This document shows positions 1 through 5,126 of a DNA stretch of 7,118 nucleotides, piece after piece. The position numbers and the translations under genes were made by a program. Every line of letters starts with the position of its first letter. Positions within the stretch are counted from its first letter, which is position 1. The notes beneath the pieces were generated by a model, which worked only from the letters and a program-made list of their open reading frames with translations, was not told where the DNA came from and made no database searches. The DNA is from Thioalkalivibrio sp. (GTDB taxonomy: Bacteria; Pseudomonadota; Gammaproteobacteria; Ectothiorhodospirales; Ectothiorhodospiraceae): positions 1-7,118 of the forward strand of contig SKQM01000185.1 of the NCBI GenBank assembly GCA_007119005.1. The letters are read 5' to 3'.

Positions 1-630
1 CTGGTGCACGACATCGCCTACGCGGAGATCGTGTTCGACGGCTACAAGGCGCCGTCAGTGCTGCAGGTGCGGGGCGCGAAGGACATTGCGGTCGAGTTCT
101 ACACCCTGTCCAAGACCTACAATATGCCCGGATGGCGCATCGGCTTCATGTGTGGCAACCCGACCCTCGTGGCCGCGCTCGCCCGCATGAAGTCCTACCT
201 CGACTACGGCACCTTCACGCCGATCCAGGTTGCGGCGATCGCGGCCCTCGAGGGACCGCAGGACTGCGTGCAGGAGATCCGGGATCTCTATCGCTCCCGC
301 CGCGATGTTCTCTGCGACGGGCTGAACGCGATGGGCTGGCAGGTGGAGAAGCCCAAGGCGACGATGTTCGTCTGGGCGCCGATTCCGGAAGCCTACCGGG
401 AAATGGGCTCTCTCGAGTTTTCCAAGAAACTGCTCCGTGACGCGAAGGTGGCGGTGTCACCCGGCGTTGGTTTCGGCAGCTACGGCGACACGCACGTCCG
501 CTTCAGCCTGATCGAGAACGAACAGCGCACCCGGCAGGCACTGCGCGGGATCAAGGCGATGTTCCGGGCGGATTCCATCCTCGCCAGCGCCCGGGCCGAG
601 GAGGCGCAGGCGGGCCTGCCCCCGGCCTGA
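1..630 (+). CDS. alaC: AlaC-type PLP aminotransferase, 3' part only
   Basis: This is the C-terminal 209 or so residues of a class I/II fold-type I aminotransferase; the reading frame is open at the left edge, so the start lies outside. The family (about 410 residues) transfers the amino group between alanine and glutamate in the cytoplasm, using PLP. The Schiff-base lysine lies in [15 protein letters not shown] (codon 112-114). The substrate-carboxylate arginine lies in [10 protein letters not shown] (codon 499-501). From memory, the segments [27 protein letters not shown] and [16 protein letters not shown] [11 protein letters not shown] match E. coli AlaC closely, better than aspartate aminotransferase. 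LL-diaminopimelate aminotransferase is the nearest alternative. It sits 46 nt before hom in the same direction, so it is probably cotranscribed with the threonine genes. The tail after FRAD is short and Ala/Glu-rich. Identification is firm; the physiological substrate is inferred. Confidence 0.93.
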   Translation: MVHDIAYAEIVFDGYKAPSVLQVRGAKDIAVEFYTLSKTYNMPGWRIGFMCGNPTLVAALARMKSYLDYGTFTPIQVAAIAALEGPQDCVQEIRDLYRSRRDVLCDGLNAMGWQVEKPKATMFVWAPIPEAYREMGSLEFSKKLLRDAKVAVSPGVGFGSYGDTHVRFSLIENEQRTRQALRGIKAMFRADSILASARAEEAQAGLPPA

Positions 631-662
631 ACCCGATCGCCTCTCCCTCGGCAACAGCAGAC

Positions 663-668
663 AAGGAA
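663..668 (+). promoter_or_regulatory. ribosome binding site of hom
   Basis: AAGGAA lies 8 nt before the ATG at 677, within an ACAAGGAAAC context. It supports this start. No promoter is visible in the 46-nt gap, which fits readthrough from alaC. Confidence 0.7.
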
Positions 669-676
669 ACGAACGC

Positions 677-1990
677 ATGAAACCCGTGAAGATCGGATTG
701 CTGGGCCTCGGCACCGTTGGCTGCGGCACCGTGATGGTGCTCGGCCGCAACGGCGACGAGATCGCGCGGCGCGCAGGCCGCGGCATCGCGGTGGTGGCGG
801 CGGCGGTGCGCGATCTCTCCCGCCCGCGAGACTGCGAACTGAACGGCGTGCGCCTGACCGATGATCCCGCTGCCGTGGTTGACGACCCCGAGGTGGAGGT
901 GGTCGTTGAACTGATGGGTGGCACCGAGCCCGCGCGCACGCTGGTGCTGCGGGCGATCGAGGCGGGCAAGCATGTGGTGACCGCAAACAAGGCCCTGATC
1001 GCGCTGCATGGCAACGAGATTTTCGCGCGTGCCCACGACCGGGGCGTGATGGTCGCATTCGAGGCCGCGGTCGCAGGGGGGATCCCGATCATCAAGGCCC
1101 TGCGCGAAGGGCTCGCGGGCAACCGCATCGACTGGGTGGCGGGCATCATCAACGGGACCGGCAATTTCATTCTCACCGAGATGCGTGATCACGGACGGGA
1201 CTTCGAGGATGTCCTCGCCGAGGCACAGCGGCTGGGTTATGCGGAGGCCGATCCGACCTTCGACGTCGAGGGCATCGACGCGGCGCACAAGCTCTGCATC
1301 CTCGCTGCGATCGCTTTCGGTATTCCGCTGCAGTTCGAACGGATCCACATCGAGGGCATCACGGGAATCACCCGCGAGGACGTCACCTTTGCCGGCGAGC
1401 TCGGCTATCGCATCAAGCACCTGGGGATCGCGCGCCGCGCCGCTGGCGGTTTCGAGTTGCGGGTGCATCCGACGCTGATTCCCGAGCGCCGCCTGATCGC
1501 GAACGTGGACGGGGTGATGAACGCCGTCCTGGTGCAGGGAGACGCGGTGGGGCCGACGCTGTACTACGGTGCGGGGGCAGGGGCCGAGGCCACCGCGTCG
1601 GCGGTCGTCGCGGACCTGGTCGACGTGGTGCGCGCGCTCACGGCGGACCCGGAAAACCGCGTGCCGCATCTCGCCTTCCAGCCCGGTGCGCTCTCCGATC
1701 TGCCGATCCTGCCGATGGCGGAGGTGCGCACCTCGTTCTACCTGCGCCTGCGCGCCCAGGACCGCCCGGGCGTGCTTGCGGACATCACGCGGGTGCTTGG
1801 AGCCCACTGCATCAGCATCGAGGCGATCCTGCAGCGCGAGCCGGATCCGGAGCGCGGCGAGGCGACCATCATCATTCTCACTCATCAGGTGCGGGAGGGC
1901 GACGTGACCGAGGCGATCGCCGAGCTCGAAGGGCTCCCGCACCTCACGTCACCGGTGACCCGCATCCGCATGGAAACGCTGTCCCGCTGA
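677..1990 (+). CDS. hom: homoserine dehydrogenase with C-terminal ACT domain
   Basis: The 437-residue protein catalyses NAD(P)H-dependent reduction of aspartate 4-semialdehyde to homoserine, the branch-point step to threonine and methionine. The N-terminal Rossmann fold has GLGTVG at residues 10-15. TANKALI follows at 102-108, with the family lysine at 105. The catalytic domain has NGTGNF at 159-164 and EADPTFDVEGIDAAHK at 190-205; D201 and K205 match the family's D-x3-K catalytic pair. Residues of about 352-430 form an ACT domain (YLRLRAQDRPGVLADITRVL), which in this family usually gives threonine feedback inhibition. Length is normal for the monofunctional Hom type, with no fused aspartokinase. 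The ATG is preceded by AAGGAA at good spacing. It lies between alaC and thrC in one apparent operon. Nothing is broken; all motifs are intact. Confidence 0.98.
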   Translation: MKPVKIGLLGLGTVGCGTVMVLGRNGDEIARRAGRGIAVVAAAVRDLSRPRDCELNGVRLTDDPAAVVDDPEVEVVVELMGGTEPARTLVLRAIEAGKHVVTANKALIALHGNEIFARAHDRGVMVAFEAAVAGGIPIIKALREGLAGNRIDWVAGIINGTGNFILTEMRDHGRDFEDVLAEAQRLGYAEADPTFDVEGIDAAHKLCILAAIAFGIPLQFERIHIEGITGITREDVTFAGELGYRIKHLGIARRAAGGFELRVHPTLIPERRLIANVDGVMNAVLVQGDAVGPTLYYGAGAGAEATASAVVADLVDVVRALTADPENRVPHLAFQPGALSDLPILPMAEVRTSFYLRLRAQDRPGVLADITRVLGAHCISIEAILQREPDPERGEATIIILTHQVREGDVTEAIAELEGLPHLTSPVTRIRMETLSR

Positions 1991-2007
1991 CCTCAAACGC
2001 CCATCAC

Positions 2008-2013
2008 AAGGAA
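2008..2013 (+). promoter_or_regulatory. ribosome binding site of thrC
   Basis: AAGGAA lies 10 nt before the ATG at 2024, within an ACAAGGAA context shared with the hom site. An ATG at 2013 overlapping it is in another frame and soon leaves the ThrC reading frame, so 2024 is the start. Confidence 0.65.
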
Positions 2014-2023
2014 TGACCCCAAC

Positions 2024-3166
2024 ATGGCTTTCGGACATCGCTACACCGGCCTGATCGACCGCTACCGTGACCGCCTTCCGGTGCACGACGACACGCGGAT
2101 CATCTCCCTCGGCGAGGGCAATACGCCGCTGATTCGTCTCAACAACATCCCGCGTGAGCTGGGCCGCGATTTCGAGCTGTACGTGAAGTTCGAGGGTCTG
2201 AACCCGACCGGGTCCTTCAAGGACCGCGGCATGACCATGGCGGTGACCAAGGCGGTGGAGGAGGGATCCAAGGCGATCATCTGCGCGTCCACCGGCAACA
2301 CCTCGGCCGCGGCCGCGGCCTACGCGGCGCGTGCGGGGATCACGGCCTTCGTCGTCATCCCCGACGGCAAGATCGCGATGGGCAAGCTCGCCCAGGCGAT
2401 GATGCACGGTTCCGTGGTGATCCAGATCGAGGGCAACTTCGACGACGGGATGCGGCTGGTCAAGGAGGTCGCGAACAGCGCACCGGTCACGCTGGTGAAC
2501 TCGGTGAACCCGTTCCGGCTGCAGGGCCAGAAGACGGCGGCCTTCGAGATCGTGGAGGAACTCGGGCGTGCACCCGACTTCCACTGCCTGCCGGTGGGCA
2601 ATGCCGGCAACATCACCGCGCACTGGATCGGTTATTCGGAACTCGCCGCGCAGACCGGCGAACACGTGACCGAGGCCTGTACCTTCTGCCGCGGTCATTG
2701 TCGGTTTGCCGGCGGCGGCGTGACCGGCCAGAGGCCCCGCATGGTGGGTTACCAGGCGAGCGGGAGCGCGCCGTTCCTGCGAGGTGCAATGGTCGACGAT
2801 CCCGAGACGGTCGCGACCGCGATCCGGATCGGTCATCCGCAATCCTGGGACGTGGCCTGGAAAGTGCGCGAGGAGTCGGGTGGCTGGTTCGACGAATGCA
2901 CCGACGAGGAGATCCTCGCGGCGCAGAAACTGCTCGCCGAGAAGGAGGGGGTATTCTGCGAGCCCGCCTCCGCAACCTCGGTTGCCGGGGCGTTGCGCGA
3001 CATCCGCAACGGAAAGATTCCGGAGGGTTCCAGTGTGGTGTGCACGCTCACCGGCCACGGCCTGAAGGATCCGGACACGGCCATCGCGCAGTCCAGTCGC
3101 ACACCGATCAAGGTGCGGGCAGAGCTGGATGCGGTGACGCGGGCCATTCACGACAACATGGGGTGA
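2024..3166 (+). CDS. thrC: threonine synthase with a Cys-rich insertion
   Basis: The 380-residue PLP enzyme converts O-phosphohomoserine to threonine and phosphate in the cytoplasm. It is fold-type II. The start shows LGEGNTPL (29-36). The Schiff-base lysine is K66 in NPTGSFKDRGM. STGNTSAAAAAYAARAG follows, and the phosphate-cradle loop GNAGN is at 192-196. The C-terminal part has FCEPASA and LTGHGLKDP. It belongs to the short ThrC type (about 350-360 residues, without the long N-terminal domain of E. coli ThrC). The extra length comes mainly from an insertion at about 209-236, between GYSE and RPRMVGYQ. This carries C219, C222, H225 and C226 (CTFCRGHC), whereas typical short ThrCs have only a short linker there. 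The reading frame stays open and the flanking motifs are intact, so the enzyme is probably active. It is the last gene of the apparent alaC-hom-thrC operon. Confidence 0.97.
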   Translation: MAFGHRYTGLIDRYRDRLPVHDDTRIISLGEGNTPLIRLNNIPRELGRDFELYVKFEGLNPTGSFKDRGMTMAVTKAVEEGSKAIICASTGNTSAAAAAYAARAGITAFVVIPDGKIAMGKLAQAMMHGSVVIQIEGNFDDGMRLVKEVANSAPVTLVNSVNPFRLQGQKTAAFEIVEELGRAPDFHCLPVGNAGNITAHWIGYSELAAQTGEHVTEACTFCRGHCRFAGGGVTGQRPRMVGYQASGSAPFLRGAMVDDPETVATAIRIGHPQSWDVAWKVREESGGWFDECTDEEILAAQKLLAEKEGVFCEPASATSVAGALRDIRNGKIPEGSSVVCTLTGHGLKDPDTAIAQSSRTPIKVRAELDAVTRAIHDNMG

Positions 3167-3191
3167 GCGGTTCCCGCTTGCGCCGGGCGCC

Positions 3192-3210
3192 CCTGCGCGC
3201 TCCACGCAGG
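3192..3210 (+). terminator. possible weak terminator hairpin after thrC
   Basis: CCTGCG (3192-3197) and CGCAGG (3205-3210) form a perfect 6-bp stem with a 7-nt loop, beginning 25 nt after the thrC stop. A second G/C stem follows at 3223-3237 (arms CTCCCC and GGGGGG with one wobble pair, ATT loop). No U-tract follows either, so the terminator call is tentative. Confidence 0.35.
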
Positions 3211-3252
3211 CTCCCTATTGCCCTCCCCATTGGGGGGCGAGTCCTCTCGGTG

Positions 3253-3274
3253 ACCCGGCCCTCGTCGTCCGGGT
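3253..3274. repeat. 6-bp inverted repeat in the convergent gap
   Basis: ACCCGG (3253-3258) and CCGGGT (3269-3274) pair perfectly across a 10-nt loop. It would form in either transcript, so a bidirectional terminator role is possible. No T-run supports this. Confidence 0.35.
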
Positions 3275-3338
3275 TCGGTCTGCTGCATCCGCGCCCCTTG
3301 CAACAGCGTGAAGCGGTCCACCTGCGGAGCTTTCGTGA

Positions 3339-3356
3339 CAAACGGTTGCCGGTTTG
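3339..3356 (-). terminator. possible hairpin downstream of the regulator gene
   Basis: CAAACGG (3339-3345), loop TTG and CCGGTTTG (3349-3356) form a 7-bp stem with one bulged G. On the minus strand it begins about 19 nt after the regulator stop. The stem has an A/T-rich outer part, but no clear T-tract follows on the minus strand. This is a weak candidate only. Confidence 0.3.
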
Positions 3357-3374
3357 ATCGACCGGTGGCAGCGG

Positions 3375-4754
3375 TCAGGATGACCTGCGGTCGGGGATCA
3401 GGCGCAGCCGGTGCAGCTTTCGCCAGAGGGTGGTGCGGTCCATGCGCAGGCTCTGCGCCGCCCGCGAGCGGTTGCCGTCGTGCGCCGCCAGTGCCGCCTG
3501 CAGCATTTCGCGTTCGCGTTCCTCGGCCGCAGTGAATGGCGCGGGCCTGTAGACGGTCTGCGGTACCGTCGGTGTTCCCGGGGAACCCCACTCGAATCGG
3601 TGGCCGTCCAGCGTTTCGCGGATCACGCCTGCGTCGAGTCGACCATCCGGTTCCGCGTGAAGGCGCAGCACCCCAAGCAGGTTGCGCAGCTCACGGAAGT
3701 TACCGGGCCAGTCGTGCTGATGGAGCCGATCCCGCGCCTGGCCGGTCAATTCCATGCCGGTGTGTCGAGACCAGCGCTCGATCGTTGCGTCCAGATCGCC
3801 GGGTCGTTCGCGCAACGGCGGCAACGTGATCGTGAGGCCGGCGAGGCGATGATGCAGGCCGGCACGGAGAGGGCCCGCATCCAGCGGGTGGCCGGGGTCC
3901 CGGCTCGACGTCGAGATGACCTGCATATCGACGTGCCGCGTGCGGTTCTCCCCCATGCGCTCGAAACGCCCGTCGCCCAGCACCCGATGCAGCGCAGCCT
4001 CGAGTGACCCCGAGATCTCTCCGATTTCGTCCAGCAACAGGGTGCCCCCGTTGGCGTTCTCGAGTCGCCCGATCCTCTCGGTGGAAGCACCGGGGAAGCT
4101 GCCGCGTGCGTGGCCGAAGAGTTCCGACTCCAGTGCGGTCTGCGGGAGGGAGGCGCAGTGGATTTCCACGAGGGATCCGGCCGCACGCGGGCCGGAACGA
4201 TGCAGTGTCTGCGCGAGCAGGGTCTTGCCGGTGCCGGACTCGCCCAGCAGCAGCAGACGGATCCCGGCGGCCACCGCCTTGCGTGCCAGTTCAAGCCGTG
4301 CCCGGCATGGGGCGTCTGCCGATTCCAGCGGCGAGCCGGGCGTGAACCCGAGTTGGTCCGGTGCGGCCTCGGTGGCCGCAAGCTCGGGTCGGAGGGTGAC
4401 TAGCCGCAGTCGGCGGTCACCATCGGGCAGGGGCAGGGGCGTGCTGGTGATCCGCACCGGCAGCGGCGCGTGCCTGACATCGAGTTCGGCCGGAAAGTCC
4501 AGGCTCCTCGGGCTCGGGCGCCCGACCGCATCCTGCTCACCGGCGGCGATCGCGGCACGGACCAGCAGGCGCTGCAGGTTCACCGGGCCCAGGCGGAGCG
4601 TCGACTCGAACCGGGTACCTGCAGGCTGTTCGAGCAGTTCAACCAGCGCGGTGTTATGTGTGACAATGCGACCCTGGTCATCGACCAGCAGTACCCCATC
4701 CCGGTTCTGCTGAATGAGGGTTCCGATCAGTTCAGCCTGCGATTCTGTGTTCAC
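3375..4754 (-). CDS. PAS-AAA+-Fis HTH regulator with altered GAFTGA loop
   Basis: This 459-residue cytoplasmic regulator has the layout of bacterial enhancer-binding proteins. A PAS-like sensor spans about 9-120 (NRDGVLLVDDQGRIVTHN). The AAA+ domain spans about 145-365: Walker A GESGTGKT (171-178), Walker B LLLDE (239-243), putative arginine fingers R297 and R303, LPPLRER (311-317) and WPGNFRELRNLL (349-360). A Fis-type HTH lies at about 415-450, with RTTLWRKL near the recognition helix. The loop that contacts sigma54 (GAFTGA) reads GSFPGA at 218-223, losing the key Thr. Sensor I is STSS rather than the common ATN type. ATPase residues look intact, but sigma54 activation is doubtful; TyrR is the known precedent for an AAA+ protein of this class working with sigma70. 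The GTG start precedes the PAS domain, no upstream in-frame start is near, and the Shine-Dalgarno is poor. It is divergent from the efflux operon. The ligand is unknown; no specific family member is recognised. Confidence 0.9.
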   Translation of the reverse strand: MNTESQAELIGTLIQQNRDGVLLVDDQGRIVTHNTALVELLEQPAGTRFESTLRLGPVNLQRLLVRAAIAAGEQDAVGRPSPRSLDFPAELDVRHAPLPVRITSTPLPLPDGDRRLRLVTLRPELAATEAAPDQLGFTPGSPLESADAPCRARLELARKAVAAGIRLLLLGESGTGKTLLAQTLHRSGPRAAGSLVEIHCASLPQTALESELFGHARGSFPGASTERIGRLENANGGTLLLDEIGEISGSLEAALHRVLGDGRFERMGENRTRHVDMQVISTSSRDPGHPLDAGPLRAGLHHRLAGLTITLPPLRERPGDLDATIERWSRHTGMELTGQARDRLHQHDWPGNFRELRNLLGVLRLHAEPDGRLDAGVIRETLDGHRFEWGSPGTPTVPQTVYRPAPFTAAEEREREMLQAALAAHDGNRSRAAQSLRMDRTTLWRKLHRLRLIPDRRSS

Positions 4755-4775
4755 GGTGCTGGGCGCCCGAATCGA

Positions 4776-4784
4776 TTTGCAACA
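4776..4784. promoter_or_regulatory. putative operator 1 (TTTGCAACA)
   Basis: This imperfect copy of the TGTTGCAACA palindrome is centred between 4779 and 4780. It covers the expected transcription start of the regulator's candidate promoter. Its centre is exactly 22 bp (about two helical turns) from the next copy. Confidence 0.5.
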
Positions 4785-4812
4785 GTATGCGGGCAGCGTT
4801 GCAACAGATCCA
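4784..4812 (-). promoter_or_regulatory. candidate sigma70 promoter of the regulator
   Basis: On the minus strand a -35-like TGGATC (4812-4807) is followed, after a 17-nt spacer, by a -10-like CATACT (4789-4784). Matches to TTGACA/TATAAT are 3 and 4 of 6, so it is modest. Transcription would start near 4777, giving a leader of about 22 nt before the GTG. Operator 2 sits in the spacer and operator 1 over the start point. Confidence 0.4.
4798..4806. promoter_or_regulatory. putative operator 2 (GTTGCAACA)
   Basis: This copy contains the perfect 8-bp palindrome GTTGCAAC (4798-4805). It falls within the spacer between the -35 and -10 of the candidate regulator promoter, a typical position for repression. 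Confidence 0.55.
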
Positions 4813-4823
4813 GGGTGCCGAGG

Positions 4824-4835
4824 TTTGCTAGCAAA
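4824..4835. promoter_or_regulatory. palindrome TTTGCTAGCAAA, possible operator variant
   Basis: This is a perfect 12-bp palindrome. Its half-site TTTGC resembles those of the TTGCAA sites, but it has two extra central bases (TA). It may bind the same regulator in a different spacing, or another factor. Confidence 0.4.
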
Positions 4836-4878
4836 TCCGACAATATTTTCGACCTGGTGCGGGGCGCTTCGGGAACCG

Positions 4879-4890
4879 ATGTTGCAACAT
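4879..4890. promoter_or_regulatory. putative operator 3 (ATGTTGCAACAT)
   Basis: This perfect 12-bp palindrome is the best copy of the motif. Its centre is 83 bp, close to eight helical turns, from operator 2, so the sites would lie on the same DNA face. That would allow looping between dimers. Confidence 0.55.
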
Positions 4891-4902
4891 TTGCCTCAAA
4901 TG
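4888..4902. repeat. inverted repeat CATTTGCCTCAAATG
   Basis: Perfect 6-bp arms CATTTG and CAAATG flank CCT. It overlaps the right edge of operator 3 by three bases, so proteins bound at the two elements could compete or cooperate. Confidence 0.4.
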
Positions 4903-4942
4903 AACGAGTCGAATCGCCGTCCGCTTCGGGTGACGCGCCCTC

Positions 4943-4967
4943 GCATCTCCGGATTCGCCGGGGATGC
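4943..4967. repeat. strong 10-bp inverted repeat in the divergent region
   Basis: GCATCTCCGG (4943-4952) pairs with CCGGGGATGC (4958-4967) around the loop ATTCG, with one G-T wobble pair. No T-run follows on either strand, so a terminator is not supported. It may be an operator or a leader structure of a longer efflux transcript. Confidence 0.5.
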
Positions 4968-4980
4968 GGTTCGCGAATGC

Positions 4981-5009
4981 CCGAAAGCCCGTTCCGGCAG
5001 GCCTTTCGG
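4981..5009. repeat. 7-bp inverted repeat CCGAAAG / CTTTCGG
   Basis: The perfect arms at 4981-4987 and 5003-5009 are separated by 15 nt. It follows the 4943-4967 hairpin by 13 nt. Function is unknown. Confidence 0.4.
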
Positions 5010-5107
5010 CCACACGGAGGCGGCCCGATGTGGTAAAAAGACGGGGTTGCCCGGCTCCCACGCCCGCACGAGGTGTTTTCCGGTCTGCGGTCGTTTGCAC
5101 CAGCGCC

Positions 5108-5113
5108 TACAAT
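5108..5113 (+). promoter_or_regulatory. candidate -10 element of the efflux operon promoter
   Basis: TACAAT differs from TATAAT at one position. The 17-nt-spaced -35 would be CTGCGG (5085-5090), a poor match, so the promoter may need an activator. Transcription would start near 5120, only some 7 nt before the ATG at 5127 and about 19 nt before the ATG at 5139. Confidence 0.45.
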
Positions 5114-5126
5114 CAGAATCTGCGAC

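Larger units (their letters stand above)
3167..3374. other. convergent intergenic region rich in hairpins
   Basis: This 208-nt gap separates the 3' ends of thrC and the minus-strand regulator. I see no credible gene. It holds four short hairpins, at 3192-3210, 3223-3237, 3253-3274 and 3339-3356, and one TTGCAACA motif at 3298-3305. The hairpins are the natural candidates for ending transcription from both sides, but none is followed by a proper run of T, so Rho-dependent ending or mere RNA 3'-end protection is equally possible. Confidence 0.6.
4755..5126. other. divergent regulatory region, regulator / efflux operon
   Basis: This 372-nt region between the regulator start and the adaptor start holds no credible gene. 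Its left part (about 4770-4905) is visibly more AT-rich and contains five palindromic or near-palindromic elements, most with a TTGCAA or TTTGC core. Its middle (about 4940-5010) contains two strong inverted repeats. Its right end holds a good -10 hexamer for the adaptor gene. A check for the sigma54 skeleton GG-N10-GC gave only poor matches, at 4961-4974 and 5008-5021 on the + strand and 4864-4877 on the minus strand. Confidence 0.75.

Noticed and set aside
551..1942. 463-residue open frame on the minus strand opposite hom
   Set aside because: It is antisense to a complete hom with all motifs, is low-complexity Arg/His/Asp-rich, shows no family motif, and is a typical shadow frame in GC-rich DNA.
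2645..2734. ThrC insertion as a separate zinc-finger gene or a frameshift
   Set aside because: The frame is continuous, and GNAGN before and RPRMVGYQ after are intact, so it is an insertion within one protein.
1949..3205. 418-residue open frame on the minus strand opposite thrC
   Set aside because: It mirrors thrC codons, is rich in Arg, His and Gly, and has no recognisable domain.
4953..4978. ATTCGC-N14-GCGAAT inverted repeat
   Set aside because: The arms are only 6 bp with a wide gap, and it overlaps the far better 4943-4967 hairpin; chance is a sufficient explanation.
4864..5021. sigma54 (-24/-12) promoter for the regulator or efflux genes
   Set aside because: The only GG-N10-GC skeletons (4864-4877 minus; 4961-4974 and 5008-5021 plus) lack the remaining consensus bases of TGGCAC-N5-TTGCA.
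4470..5036. 188-residue open frame on the + strand across the regulator start and operators
   Set aside because: It overlaps the PAS-encoding part of the regulator antisense and the palindrome cluster. It has no motif or good ribosome binding site.
5073..5126. GTG at 5073 as the adaptor start
   Set aside because: It would place 18 residues before a signal peptide that begins naturally at 5127, and would start upstream of the likely -10 element at 5108-5113.
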